DNA of 64,000 nt from Sinomicrobium kalidii (GTDB taxonomy: Bacteria > Bacteroidota > Bacteroidia > Flavobacteriales > Flavobacteriaceae), in the NCBI RefSeq assembly GCF_021183825.1, contig NZ_CP089211.1, positions 4,818,501-4,882,500 of the forward strand, in the 5' to 3' direction. The notes under the pieces were generated by a model. The model was not told the DNA's origin and did no database searches. It saw nothing but the letters and a program-made list of their open reading frames with translations. Below are positions 47,818 to 57,957 of this stretch, in pieces; within the stretch, counting starts at the first letter, position 1; every line of letters starts with the position of its first letter. Both the position numbers and the translations under genes were made by a program.

Positions 47818-49041
47818 TTATGGGTTTGTATCGTTTTGAATAGCGATAAAGCTCTCCGGCCAGGCATAATTGAACTGATACCTGCCGGTTTGAGGATCGG
47901 TTTCTACGGTCCGGTTGGCATAAAGGCCGTTTAATTGCCACGGATCATTATTGACTGTAAAATCTTTGTTCGGAGGATAAGCTTGTCTGAAGGCATAATT
48001 GGCCAGGAAAAATTTGTCATATGACGAGAACACGTTGTAAAAGCTGTTGCTCAAATAGTGTTTCCGGTTTTCGAACCAGGGACTCTGTCTTAAAAAATCT
48101 GTCCATTGGCCTTTTGTGACCTGGTTTTTCAGGGCATAATCTATATATTCATAGTTCTGCAGTGTTTCGGAAAAACCGTAATCCGCCGCAAACCGGGAGG
48201 GGATGGTGCCATCCAGGTTGTTCCTGAAGTGTTTCATCAGTGAAAATTCGGTGACCAGGATTTTCTGATCATCCCGTATCCGGACACTTACAAAATCCAG
48301 AGCATCTGTCATTTGCCTGGTATCGGCGTGGTGAATATGCAGGTCTACGCCCGCTATCCATGGGGTAGAAGCGGAAAAGGAGAGGAGGTCGTTAAGCACC
48401 TGAAGGTTCTGACGCCTGGCCTGGTACATATTATCAAATGACCCGAAGAATATCGGTCTGCTGCCGTGTTCGTCCGCATAGGCCTTTACTACGTTGGCAG
48501 CTTCGACGTAATAATTATACATCGATGTATTCAGGTCTTCAATATCGGTTTCTATAAAAGGCTCATTACCAACTACAATGATGTTGGTCTTATCCCATAC
48601 CTTATCCAGGATGGTTCTGAGAATATCCATCTGGTCGTCCATTTCCTGAGAGCCGGCGGCGGGATAATCGCGATCCCTGAAAAGCCATTTGATATTCAGG
48701 ACGGTACTGAACCCGTAGGTATGAAGCCCGAGATATTTGGTGATCTTCGGATCGGTATCAATCAAGGAAGGATTTTCGTAATACCTGAAAAAATTCAGGA
48801 AGCCGCGAACCCATTCAGTTCGGAGGGCTATGAGCTGGTCATTGTCAATATAATCCAGTTGCTCGTTAAAATTCACCCCAAGGTTCCGGGAATCGTCGAG
48901 AACCGTGGTATCTGTTGAATTATTATCCGGTTTTCCGGTATTATCTGCCGGGTCGGAAGAATCGTTGTCGGAACCGGAGCACGAAAACGCAATGAGCGTA
49001 AAAATGCCCAGTAGCCCTGTGGTGTATATTCTTTTTATCAT
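47818..49041 (-). CDS. unassigned clan GH-A-like lipoprotein (second paralogue)
   Basis: 407 residues; lipobox LIAFSC with GSDNDSSDP linker, so attached to the outer membrane and possibly surface-exposed. The barrel carries Glu160 in IIVVGNEPFIET and Glu265 in ILVTEFSLMK, 105 residues apart, and GVDLHIHHADT between them. The same motif order is seen in the 41811-42983 protein, but overall identity is low. Probably a retaining glycosidase of unclassified family. It lies 27 bp upstream of susC-B, on the same strand and 23 bp after the GH2 gene. Confidence 0.65.
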   Translation of the reverse strand: MIKRIYTTGLLGIFTLIAFSCSGSDNDSSDPADNTGKPDNNSTDTTVLDDSRNLGVNFNEQLDYIDNDQLIALRTEWVRGFLNFFRYYENPSLIDTDPKITKYLGLHTYGFSTVLNIKWLFRDRDYPAAGSQEMDDQMDILRTILDKVWDKTNIIVVGNEPFIETDIEDLNTSMYNYYVEAANVVKAYADEHGSRPIFFGSFDNMYQARRQNLQVLNDLLSFSASTPWIAGVDLHIHHADTRQMTDALDFVSVRIRDDQKILVTEFSLMKHFRNNLDGTIPSRFAADYGFSETLQNYEYIDYALKNQVTKGQWTDFLRQSPWFENRKHYLSNSFYNVFSSYDKFFLANYAFRQAYPPNKDFTVNNDPWQLNGLYANRTVETDPQTGRYQFNYAWPESFIAIQNDTNP

Positions 49042-49064
49042 AATTAAAGTTTTGCTGGTGAAAT

Positions 49065-51356
49065 TTAAAATTCCTTTTCATCCTTTATTTCTGCCCTATA
49101 CAGGCCCAGGTCAAATGCGTGGTTCTCGTTTTGGGGCTGAACACGTATGGCCATGGTGTTTTTTCCTCTTTTCAGATATTTCCGTGCGTTGGCAATAAGC
49201 TGGTTCCGGTAGTGTCTTTTTCGTCCTCCCTCGTGTTTTTCCGAGGTGACGGGTTGCCCGTTCAGATAGACCTTCATGCTGGCCTTGTCCAAATAATATC
49301 GAAGTATGATCTCTTCGGGAACGCGGTCGAGATCAAATGTCTTGAAAAGGCACAGGTCTTTCCGGGTCTTCCATGCCGTTCCGTCCGGTAAAAAGTAGTT
49401 GTTGTACGAACTGAAAGGCGCCTTCTGCTCCTGCCATCCTTTGGTTTGTTTGAGATCGCCGGTCCAGTCCGGATTGACATCATAAGCTGCCTTCCAGGCG
49501 TTCGGTGTATGTTCGGAATCCGGGATGATGGTCCTGAACCTGCCCGGTTTTTTGTAAAGGGGAGCTATCAGGGGCCGGGTTTCTTCGGGGGGGAGTTTGA
49601 GAACTTTTCTATCATAGGTCATCAGTCCGTTTACTTCACCTTCGACATCTGTGGTCTGGGTGTAGATGGCTGCCGAAAGCCCGAAACTTTTTAGTCCCGT
49701 AAGGTCCCGCATCAATGCTGTGAACCGTTCTTTATATTCTTTCTGGCCCTTGAGTGTAAGGTATCCCCAGTTTTTCTTGTTCCACCAGATATGATCGTTG
49801 ACGGCCCAGCCTATACCCCCGAATTCTCCAATGACGGCCGCCCTCTTTTCTTCGGGAAATTCCATTCCGGGACCAGGGTACAAATGCACATCTATGATAT
49901 CGCCGACTCCGCGGTCTGTCCATCCGCTCGGAGAATCTGTTAAACGGCTGGGATCGTAGTTTTCTACCCATTTGGTCACTCTTTCGGTGTCGTATTGTCC
50001 CCAGCCTTCATTGAACGGTACCCAGACTACGATGGAGGGGAAAGTGTGAAAGTAGTCCATCATTTCTTTCAGCTCCTTTTCGAACTGCCGGGCGGATCCT
50101 CCGGTCCTTTGGGCATCTTTTTCTTCCCAGGCCTGGATGCGGAGGTCTTTAAAATAGTTGCCGTTGGGCATGTCCTGCCAGATCAGCATTCCCATCTTGT
50201 CGCATTCGTAGTAATACACCGCGGGTTCTACTTTTACGTGTTTGCGAAGCATGTTAAAGCCCCATTTTTCGGTCATTTCAACATCGTACATCATGGCTTC
50301 CACGGAAGGGGCCGTGTACAATCCGTCGGGCCACCAGCCCTGATCCAGCAAACCGAACTGGAAAAGGGGCTTATTGTTCAACAGGATGCGGGTATAACCG
50401 TTTTTGTCCTTCCCCAGGCTGATCTTTCTCATTCCGAAATAGCTGGAGACCTCGTCGATGATCTCCCCGTTTTTAAGGAGCTGTATTTCAAGGTTATACA
50501 AGTGAGGGTTTTCCGGGCTCCAAAGGATTTGGTCCGGGATCTTTAATTGAAAAGCAGCCTGTTGCTGCCCCCGTTTTAGTTCGCGGCTTGCTGAGGCTAT
50601 TTCTTTTCCGTCGCTTAAAGCCTTGATTTTCAGGATGACTTCATGCGAAAGGTCGCTGAAAGTGAGCTCCGATTTAAGCAGGGCATCATCTATAAAAGGG
50701 GTGTTTTTGACGGTCCTGATATGATCTGCTGCCGTTTTTTCGAGCCATACGGTCTGCCATATTCCGGTAACGGGCGTATACCATATTCCCTTAGGATCGG
50801 CCACCTGTTTCCCCCTGGGTTGCGTACCTGCATCCGTAGGGTCCCATACTTTTACGGTGAGGGTCTGCCTGCCTTCTTTCAGATAGCGGGTGATATCCAG
50901 GCTGAACGGGGTGAAGCCACCGCGGTGTTCACCCGCTTTCTTTCCGTTAATGAATACTGTCGCCTCCCAGTCAACGGCACCGAAATTTAAATGTATCTTC
51001 TCGTTTTTCGAATGTTCGGGAACCGTAAAGTTGGTCTGATACCAGAGATTGTTATCCTTACCAACCAGTTTTTTGACCCGGCTCAACTCCGACTCAACGG
51101 CAAAGGGCACCAGTATTTCACCCTGAAACCGTGTCGGAAATTCTTCGGAAACAGGTAGGATGGCGTATTTCCACAATCCGTTGAGGTTTTTCCAGTTGTC
51201 CCTTTTCATCTGGGGTCGGGGATATTCGTCCCAGACGTTTTCCGGGTTGACATCCCCGGTCCATGGAGTTTGAAGTGAGAATTTGAGTACATCTTCTTCT
51301 TTCTGTGCCATACACAGGAAGGGAAGGAAAAGCAGTGCTAATACAATTTTTTTCAT
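49065..51356 (-). CDS. PUL-B GH2-family glycoside hydrolase
   Basis: 763 residues from ATG 51356, with signal peptide ending LCMAQ (the further upstream in-frame ATG overlaps the sulfatase gene). GH2 order: sugar-binding sandwich (~95-200, NFGAVDWEATVFINGKKAG), Ig-like, TIM barrel with acid/base Glu450 in VVWVPFNEGWGQ and nucleophile Glu511 in AVIGEFGGIGW, then a C-terminal jelly-roll (FDLDRVPEEIILRYYLDKAS). No N-x-K glucuronidase motif was found, so beta-galactosidase-, xylosidase- or other exo-activity is open. It starts 7 bp after the sulfatase stop. Confidence 0.88.
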   Translation of the reverse strand: MKKIVLALLFLPFLCMAQKEEDVLKFSLQTPWTGDVNPENVWDEYPRPQMKRDNWKNLNGLWKYAILPVSEEFPTRFQGEILVPFAVESELSRVKKLVGKDNNLWYQTNFTVPEHSKNEKIHLNFGAVDWEATVFINGKKAGEHRGGFTPFSLDITRYLKEGRQTLTVKVWDPTDAGTQPRGKQVADPKGIWYTPVTGIWQTVWLEKTAADHIRTVKNTPFIDDALLKSELTFSDLSHEVILKIKALSDGKEIASASRELKRGQQQAAFQLKIPDQILWSPENPHLYNLEIQLLKNGEIIDEVSSYFGMRKISLGKDKNGYTRILLNNKPLFQFGLLDQGWWPDGLYTAPSVEAMMYDVEMTEKWGFNMLRKHVKVEPAVYYYECDKMGMLIWQDMPNGNYFKDLRIQAWEEKDAQRTGGSARQFEKELKEMMDYFHTFPSIVVWVPFNEGWGQYDTERVTKWVENYDPSRLTDSPSGWTDRGVGDIIDVHLYPGPGMEFPEEKRAAVIGEFGGIGWAVNDHIWWNKKNWGYLTLKGQKEYKERFTALMRDLTGLKSFGLSAAIYTQTTDVEGEVNGLMTYDRKVLKLPPEETRPLIAPLYKKPGRFRTIIPDSEHTPNAWKAAYDVNPDWTGDLKQTKGWQEQKAPFSSYNNYFLPDGTAWKTRKDLCLFKTFDLDRVPEEIILRYYLDKASMKVYLNGQPVTSEKHEGGRKRHYRNQLIANARKYLKRGKNTMAIRVQPQNENHAFDLGLYRAEIKDEKEF

Positions 51357-51363
51357 CGATCTT

Positions 51364-53088
51364 TTAATTATTCGGAGTTGGATAAACATTATATTTTCGG
51401 GCAAGGACATTCCATCTGTCGGTCAGCTCCCCGAGCTTACGCGGAAACTTTTCGGCCACATTATTGGTTTCTGTTCTGTCTGTCTCCAGGTTATAGAGCT
51501 CCCAGGACGCTTCTTCATTTAGTTTGACCGCTTTCCACTGGCCTTTTCTCAGGGCGGCCGATCCAAAGTGTTCCCAGAAATATTCGTCCTGTGAGTCGGC
51601 CTTGCGGTTGCCCAGCAGTATCGGGAGCATACTGTGGCCCACGGTGGGTTTTATGGTTTTGCCGTCAAATTTTTGCGGATAAGAAGTTTGTGCAAGGTCA
51701 ACGCACGTGGCCATAAGATCGGTAATATGGGCGGCATGGTCTATGATTTTTCCTGTCCTCTTTTTAAACTGCGAAGGCCAGTGCGCTATGAACGGCGTGG
51801 TGATACCCCCTTCGTACACCCGGGATTTCCAGTACCTGAAAGGCGTATTGGAAACGTGTGCCCAGACCGGTCCGATCCCCGAGGTAACGGTTTGGGGGCC
51901 GGGAAGGACCTCTTTCCTTACGGGGAATGCTATGGTCCTGCCGTCGCGGGTACTCCCGGGCCTGTCGAATCCGGGGCCGTATTTCGAAGGTCTTTCGGCA
52001 CTTGCTCCGTTGTCGGAAAGGAAGAAAATGACGGTATTATCCAGTTCTCCCGTTTCCGCAAGTTTATCGACCAGCTTTCCTACGGTCTGGTCCAGAATAT
52101 CGATCATGGCGGCGTGTGTGGCCATGGCACGGATGTCCCAGACAGTGTCATTATTCCGTTTCCAGTCCTTTTTGGGGAACATGAAATCGGGAAGCCGGGT
52201 ACTTGAACGGATGATGCCCTTGTCGATCAGTTTTTTATACCGGTCCTGCCGGATGTGTCTCCAGCCTTTCTCGTATGTTTTTTCATACTTTTTTATGACG
52301 TCTTCGGGAGCCTGTAAAGGCCAGTGCGGAGCGGTGTGGGCCACATAAAGGAAAAAAGGCTGTCGGTCTTTCGAAAATTCTTCGACATAGGCTACGGCAG
52401 TATCGCCGATGGCCGTGGTATGATAGTAGTCTTCCGGGACACTCTTTACCTGCGCTTTCCCATTGACCAGGCTAAAGGGGTCGTAATAATCTACAACACC
52501 CCAGATGTTCCCGTAATATTTTTCAAAGCCTCTTGCCGTAGGGTAGGTTGCCGTATCTGAAAAGGTCCCGTAATTTTCCTGGTGCGATAACCATTTCAGT
52601 TGTTTTTCGGGCGTAGTTTGTTCCGTAGTTTCGGAGACATGCCATTTGCCTACCATCCCCGTATGGTATCCCGCTTTTTTAAGCACTTCCGCAATGGTGA
52701 CCGTATTTTTGTCCAGGGTACCCTGATACCCGGGCAGTCCCATGTCTTTGGTCATCCTGCCGATACCTGCATCATGGGGGTAAAGCCCGGTGAGCATCGC
52801 TGCCCTTGAGGGGCAACACCGGGATGTATTGTAAAATGTATTCATTCTAATTCCTTCATGGGCAAGCCGGTCCAGGTTCGGGGTATGTATTTCCCCGCCG
52901 TAACATCCCAGATCGGAAAAACCAAGGTCGTCGGCCATGATAATAATGATGTTCGGCCTGGCCGGTGTTTCCTGTGAAAATCCGGTGAGGATGCCCAGGA
53001 AACCTAAAAAGAATACAGTGATCATTATTTTTCCCGGTCTTCTCCCTGTTCCCGGTTTTTTTGCGGAAGTATTTTTCTTTTTATTCAT
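51364..53088 (-). CDS. PUL-B S1-family sulfatase
   Basis: 574 residues; an N-terminal lysine-rich stretch of about 20 residues precedes the hydrophobic segment MITVFFLGFLGILTGFSQ, so the true start may be the ATG at 53025. Metal ligands are Asp53 and Asp54 in MADDLGFSDL. The formylglycine motif C-x-P-S-R is Cys91-C-P-S-R95, followed by AAMLTG. Other S1 markers are VGKWHVS and FLSDNGAS. It needs a maturase, not encoded here. First gene of the PUL-B operon, divergent from the regulator; removes sulfate esters before or after the GH enzymes act. Confidence 0.92.
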   Translation of the reverse strand: MNKKKNTSAKKPGTGRRPGKIMITVFFLGFLGILTGFSQETPARPNIIIIMADDLGFSDLGCYGGEIHTPNLDRLAHEGIRMNTFYNTSRCCPSRAAMLTGLYPHDAGIGRMTKDMGLPGYQGTLDKNTVTIAEVLKKAGYHTGMVGKWHVSETTEQTTPEKQLKWLSHQENYGTFSDTATYPTARGFEKYYGNIWGVVDYYDPFSLVNGKAQVKSVPEDYYHTTAIGDTAVAYVEEFSKDRQPFFLYVAHTAPHWPLQAPEDVIKKYEKTYEKGWRHIRQDRYKKLIDKGIIRSSTRLPDFMFPKKDWKRNNDTVWDIRAMATHAAMIDILDQTVGKLVDKLAETGELDNTVIFFLSDNGASAERPSKYGPGFDRPGSTRDGRTIAFPVRKEVLPGPQTVTSGIGPVWAHVSNTPFRYWKSRVYEGGITTPFIAHWPSQFKKRTGKIIDHAAHITDLMATCVDLAQTSYPQKFDGKTIKPTVGHSMLPILLGNRKADSQDEYFWEHFGSAALRKGQWKAVKLNEEASWELYNLETDRTETNNVAEKFPRKLGELTDRWNVLARKYNVYPTPNN

Positions 53089-53204
53089 AATAATTGAAAA
53101 TATTATAGTTTTGTTTCGATAATTTTGTGTTTAATTTAGCATTGTAAGTGATATTTTGATGATTTCGTTTTGTAATGTTAAATGAATATTAAATGTCCCC
53201 TCTA

Positions 53205-53212
53205 TATATTTG
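53205..53212 (+). promoter_or_regulatory. -7 element upstream of PUL-B HTCS gene
   Basis: TATATTTG is an exact TAnnTTTG match 58 bp before the ATG at 53271. No -33 TTG lies at the usual distance. It sits in the 182-bp divergent gap with the sulfatase operon. Confidence 0.3.
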
Positions 53213-53270
53213 TTTACACTCATAGCATTATTGTTTAGTTTTTTGAAAATCTTGTTCAAGTGAAGGTATT

Positions 53271-56200
53271 ATGAAGACTTTTTCTCATTTTTTAAGGCTG
53301 ATGTTTGCTGTCTCAAAGCATATCCTTCTTCTGTTGGTGTTATTTCCGGCCAGGTCCGTCGGGCAGGAGATGGAATTTGAAAAGGTAACTGCAAAGGACG
53401 GTTTAAGTCATAGCACGGTATACGATATTACCCAGGATGATACCGGGATCATCTGGTTCGGGACCAGGGAAGGGCTCAACAGTTATAACGGAAGCAAGAT
53501 CACAACCTATTACCACGATCCGGAAAATGAAAAGAGTATCAACAGCAATCAGATCAATGTGGTTGAAAATTTAGGGAGCGGGCTGTATATCGGTACCGGT
53601 TCGGGACTGGATAAATTTGAACCCGAGACACATTCCTTCAAGCATATTTTGACTAAAAACACGGGTGCGGTAAATACTGTTTTTGAGTCCGGAGACCGTA
53701 CTGTTTTTGTCGGAACCGCCAAAGGACTTTTTACAATTGACAGGGAAGAGAAGGTACATCATTATCTGAAAGGACGTCCTGTCAAAGCTGTGGCAGCATA
53801 CAAGACCAATGTGTTCTGGGCGGCACTCAACAGAAGGATCCTGCTGATCAATAACTTCGGGGAGATCATAAAGGAATACGGAATTCCCGAGAGCCCGTAC
53901 CATACCTCAGATGGCAATATCTTTACCATTAATACCCTTTTTAAAGACAGGGAGGGGAGCGTTTGGGCAGGAACCTCGCGGGGCCTGTTTTATTTTGACA
54001 AGGGTAGTGATTCTTTTCGGCACGTTACCATCGGCAATTCAAATAAAATAGAGGGAGAGGTCATCCGGAGCATTGATCAGGATGCCGGAAACAATTTATG
54101 GCTGGGTACCGAGAGTGGCATATTTGTATATGACAAAGAAACCGGGACCATGGTAAATTACTACACACAGTCGTTCAGCGAACAGCCCGAAACACTTTCG
54201 GACAAATCGGTATACAGCATATTTATAAGTAAAGAGCAGATTGTGTGGATCGGCACCTATTTCGGGGGAGTAAACTATACAAATCCCAAATCCGGGGGCA
54301 TTGTCAAATACTTCCCGAGCGATTATAAAAACTCCATCGGGGGAAAAGCGGTAAGCCAGATTGTTGAAATGGAGAACGGAGCGGTCTGGATGGGCACCGA
54401 AGACGGAGGGGTCAGCATCCTTGACAGGCAGGATGAGCGCTTCCGGTTTTTAAATACTGAAGACGGATTAAGCAGCAATAATGTGCATTCGCTGGAAGAG
54501 GACAGCCGCGGGAATATCTGGATAGGAACCTTTCTGGGCGGATTGAACAGGTATGAAAAAGAGACCGGGGAAATCTCGGTTTTTAAATTTGATAAAAACG
54601 ATAAAAACTCACTTTCCAATAATTGCGTTTACGCTATTCGCGAGGATCACGACGGAAGGCTTTGGGTGGGAACGCAATTCGGCCTGAATATATACGATTA
54701 CGATTCAAAAAAATTCAGCCTTTACAAAGCTGAAGTCCTGGGCGATAAGTTTGTGTATGACATTCTGGAAGATTCCGAAAACAATCTCTGGTTCTGCACC
54801 CGTCGATCGGGTGTATATAAACGCGATGCCGAAACGGGAAAACTGACGCACCCCGAAATCGCTTCGGGTACCAATTCCGGCAAAAAAGGGCAAATTGTAA
54901 GTGCCTATGAAGATTCAAAAGGAAATATCTGGTTCGGCTCCCTGAACCAGGGAGTTATACTGCACAGGAAAAACGGGAAAAACCTTGAATTTTTCAAACA
55001 AAATAAAAAGCTGCCCAACAGTAATACGTACGGAATACTGGAAGACGATTTCGGGAAAATATGGATATCGACCAATAAGGGGCTGAGTATTTATAACCCG
55101 GAAACCGGCGATCTGGATCATCTGGGAATTGAAGACGGCCTTACCACGAATCAGTTTAATTTCAAATCGGCTTTCAGGGATAACAGGGGAATGCTTTACT
55201 TCGGATCGGTTAATGGATTGAACGTCATAGACCCTAAGGAATTTAACGGATCTCCCGGAATACCGGACCTGGAATTTACCGGTTTTCAATTGTTCAACCA
55301 GGAAGTCCCCGTTACCGGGAAAGGAGTTTTGCAAAAGCATATCAATTACCAGGACAAGATAACGCTGAACCACGAACAGGATGTTATTTCCATAGCATAC
55401 GGAGCCATTAGTTACAGTAACGAAGGTGCTGTAAAATATGCCTATAAACTGGACGGTTTTGATGACAGCTGGAATGAGGTGGGCACCAAGACCACGGCTG
55501 TATACACCAATCTTTCTCCAGGCGATTATACCTTCAGGGTACGGACCCTGCCGCTTTCCCTGTACAATGAACGTAAAATAACACTGACCGTCCTCCCGCC
55601 ATTCTGGAAAACCGATATGGCTTACTGCATTTATGTGCTGCTCATCCTGTTAATGGTTTATGCCTACTGGCGGTTTGTAAGGTTCGTCCACAACCAAAAA
55701 CTGGCTTTACAGATGGAAAGGCTCGAAAAGGAAAAGATCAATGAGCTGAACCGGCACAAGCTCAATTTTTTCACCTTTATTTCACACGAATTCAAGACCC
55801 CGTTAACCCTGATCATTGCCTCAGCAGAAAAGTTTTTCAGGGAAAAAGTGAATATGAGTGCGCCTCCGGAAGAATTGTTGTCGATCAAAAAAAATGCAGG
55901 CAAACTCAATCAGCTGATACATCAATTGCTCGAATTCCGTAAAATAGAAACCGAGCATGCGAAACTCGAGCTTAAAAAAGGAGACATCATAGTGTTTCTC
56001 AAGGATACGTTCGAAGCTTTCAGCCCGCTGTTTGAAGCTAAAGGGATCGAACATGATTTTTGTTCCGATATTCAGGAATACACCTGTTATTTTGATCCCT
56101 CCAAGGTAGAGATGATTACGACAAATCTTATTTCCAATGCCCTGAAAAATACGCCCGATGGCGGAACGATACATCTGGAACTGCGGATAAGTAGCTTTCT

Positions 56201-57314
56201 CGATAAGAAAAAGAGGAGCAGAATATCTCTCGAATTTACCGATACCGGAGCAGGAATGTCCGCAGCGGTAATAGCAAAGGTGACCGAACCTTTTTATAAA
56301 CTGGAAAACGAGGGCGGGAATTCCAATTCCGGACTTGGGCTGGCGTTGGTGAAAAGTCTCACCGATTTTCTGGAAGGAAAGCTGGATATAAGATCGGAAC
56401 CGGGGGAGGGGACCACGGTGTGTGTAGACTTCCCGCTTATACTCAAGGTGAAAGACGAAGCAAATACGGAAAAAATTGACGGTAATAAATCATTAAATGT
56501 TACCGATGATCTCATACATGGCAGGTTTGAGACCATGGAGCTGAGCGGGATAGAAAAAAAGAACAACCTTAAAATGCTGATTGTCGAAGACAATGTTGAA
56601 TTGATGAAATTTCTTCAAAGGCATTTTACAAGCAGGTTCCGGGTAATAACAGCCAAAGATGGCGAAAAGGCGCTGGAGAAATTAAAACACACGCACCCCG
56701 ATATCATTATTTCCGACGTCAAGATGCCCGGACTTTCGGGAATACAATTCTGCAAAAGCGTAAAATCCGATCCCGATACCCGGCATATTCCGTTGCTGCT
56801 ACTGACCGCCAAGAACAGTGATAATCTCAAGATCGATGCACTTGCTTCAGGGGCCAATGTCTATCTGACCAAACCCTTTAACCTCAAAGAGCTTGATTTG
56901 CTGGTAACGAACCTCCTGGAAACCGGTAAAAATCTTGAAAAGCGCTTTTCAGAAATAAATGCTACCGACCCGGAGCATATTCCGGCGAATAACCAGGAGC
57001 GTGAGTTCCTGAGAAAAATATCCTCCCTGGTGGAACAGTATCATTCCAATCCCGGATTTGGTGTGGAAAGCCTTGCGAGTGAAGCCGGGATCAGCCGTTC
57101 CCTGCTGCATATAAAAATGAAAAAGATCACCGGACTGAGTGCGTTGGACTACATTAAACGTATCCGGATGAAAAAAGCTACCCGGCTTATCCGGGAAGGG
57201 AAGAATATTTCGGAAGTGGCCTATAAAGTAGGGTATAGCGACCCGAATTATTTTAGTCGCGCATTTAAAAAGGAGTTTCATGTAACGCCCACCCAGTTTG
57301 CCGAACAAAAATGA
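53271..57314 (+). CDS. PUL-B hybrid two-component system sensor/regulator (HTCS)
   Basis: 1347 residues. Signal peptide to about residue 32 (SVGQ); two beta-propeller sensor regions with WFGT, WVGT and WIGT repeats to ~690; Y_Y_Y near 720-780 (YAYKLDGFDDSWNEVG); TM ~785-805; HisKA with His839 in ISHEFKTPLT; HATPase with NLISNALKNT and an intact G1 box DTGAG; receiver with Asp1149 in ISDVKMPGLSG; AraC-type HTH at ~1240-1345. Unlike the PUL-A regulator it has all canonical kinase residues. Divergent from the sulfatase operon. Confidence 0.95.
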   Translation: MKTFSHFLRLMFAVSKHILLLLVLFPARSVGQEMEFEKVTAKDGLSHSTVYDITQDDTGIIWFGTREGLNSYNGSKITTYYHDPENEKSINSNQINVVENLGSGLYIGTGSGLDKFEPETHSFKHILTKNTGAVNTVFESGDRTVFVGTAKGLFTIDREEKVHHYLKGRPVKAVAAYKTNVFWAALNRRILLINNFGEIIKEYGIPESPYHTSDGNIFTINTLFKDREGSVWAGTSRGLFYFDKGSDSFRHVTIGNSNKIEGEVIRSIDQDAGNNLWLGTESGIFVYDKETGTMVNYYTQSFSEQPETLSDKSVYSIFISKEQIVWIGTYFGGVNYTNPKSGGIVKYFPSDYKNSIGGKAVSQIVEMENGAVWMGTEDGGVSILDRQDERFRFLNTEDGLSSNNVHSLEEDSRGNIWIGTFLGGLNRYEKETGEISVFKFDKNDKNSLSNNCVYAIREDHDGRLWVGTQFGLNIYDYDSKKFSLYKAEVLGDKFVYDILEDSENNLWFCTRRSGVYKRDAETGKLTHPEIASGTNSGKKGQIVSAYEDSKGNIWFGSLNQGVILHRKNGKNLEFFKQNKKLPNSNTYGILEDDFGKIWISTNKGLSIYNPETGDLDHLGIEDGLTTNQFNFKSAFRDNRGMLYFGSVNGLNVIDPKEFNGSPGIPDLEFTGFQLFNQEVPVTGKGVLQKHINYQDKITLNHEQDVISIAYGAISYSNEGAVKYAYKLDGFDDSWNEVGTKTTAVYTNLSPGDYTFRVRTLPLSLYNERKITLTVLPPFWKTDMAYCIYVLLILLMVYAYWRFVRFVHNQKLALQMERLEKEKINELNRHKLNFFTFISHEFKTPLTLIIASAEKFFREKVNMSAPPEELLSIKKNAGKLNQLIHQLLEFRKIETEHAKLELKKGDIIVFLKDTFEAFSPLFEAKGIEHDFCSDIQEYTCYFDPSKVEMITTNLISNALKNTPDGGTIHLELRISSFLDKKKRSRISLEFTDTGAGMSAAVIAKVTEPFYKLENEGGNSNSGLGLALVKSLTDFLEGKLDIRSEPGEGTTVCVDFPLILKVKDEANTEKIDGNKSLNVTDDLIHGRFETMELSGIEKKNNLKMLIVEDNVELMKFLQRHFTSRFRVITAKDGEKALEKLKHTHPDIIISDVKMPGLSGIQFCKSVKSDPDTRHIPLLLLTAKNSDNLKIDALASGANVYLTKPFNLKELDLLVTNLLETGKNLEKRFSEINATDPEHIPANNQEREFLRKISSLVEQYHSNPGFGVESLASEAGISRSLLHIKMKKITGLSALDYIKRIRMKKATRLIREGKNISEVAYKVGYSDPNYFSRAFKKEFHVTPTQFAEQK

Positions 57315-57705
57315 TCATTTAAAATTGTAATGATATCAAAGGAACTGTAAGATCCTTGTGAATTCACGGCTGAAGAAAGTAAGTAATCGCCACCGCGAAT
57401 GAAATGCGGCGGTCTCCCGGCAGATTTGCGCTTACTTTTGGAAGTATGCTGCTTGCCTTAGGAGATTGCCGGTCGGTTCTTTTATAAATGCCCAAATCAA
57501 CGCTAATATGGTGATATCGGATTTGGTACTTCCGGAAGACACTTTTCTAATGTTTAAGAGGGTTAAGGCTTAAATTTGGCGGAAAATCAACATTTTTACC
57601 CTTAATATGGACAAAAATACCGGAGGCTGCATTTGTATTTCTTTATTTTTAGACGACGAAAAAGTGGCCTTCGTATATGTGTGGCGCTCAGTTTGGTGAA
57701 CCGTA
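57315..57705. other. intergenic with candidate regulatory element
   Basis: 391 bp after the regulator. No gene or T-run terminator. It holds an exact TAnnTTTG (TAAATTTG, 57571-57578) and the TTTTTACCCTTA element listed separately, so a promoter for the sulfatase genes is likely here. Confidence 0.4.
57593..57604 (+). promoter_or_regulatory. candidate HTCS operator upstream of sulfatase remnant
   Basis: TTTTTACCCTTA, 101 bp before the remnant's ATG. It matches 11 of 12 bases of the element upstream of susC-A, at the same distance from the start. Confidence 0.3.
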
Positions 57706-57957
57706 ATGAAAAGTCTAAACAAAGGGATAGGTCGTAAGAATAGTTCCAGGAAAGCAACTTTATGCTATAATGGCGGTGTGTATGACCGGCCCTTTATTTA
57801 TGAAAAACCAAATATTATTTTAATAATGTCGGATGACATGGGCTATTCTGATATTGATGCCTATGGAGGGGAGGTGAATACACCTGCCCTGGACAGCCTG
57901 GCAAAAAACGGGATGAAGTTCACACAATTCTACAATACGGCGCGTTGCTGGACATAA
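57706..57957 (+). pseudogene. sulfatase N-terminal remnant, cut at the formylglycine motif
   Basis: 83 codons. From residue ~35 it matches the S1 sulfatase N-terminus: PNIILIMSDDMGYSDIDAYG, then TPALDSLAKNGMKFTQFYNT and ARCW, after which it reads T and stops. Sequence similarity ends right after the first cysteine of the expected C-x-(P/S)-x-R motif, and a 58-bp palindrome starts at that point (57951). The remaining ~400 residues are absent. The first 33 residues have no signal peptide, so the 5' end may be rearranged too. Its product cannot be an active sulfatase. Confidence 0.8.
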
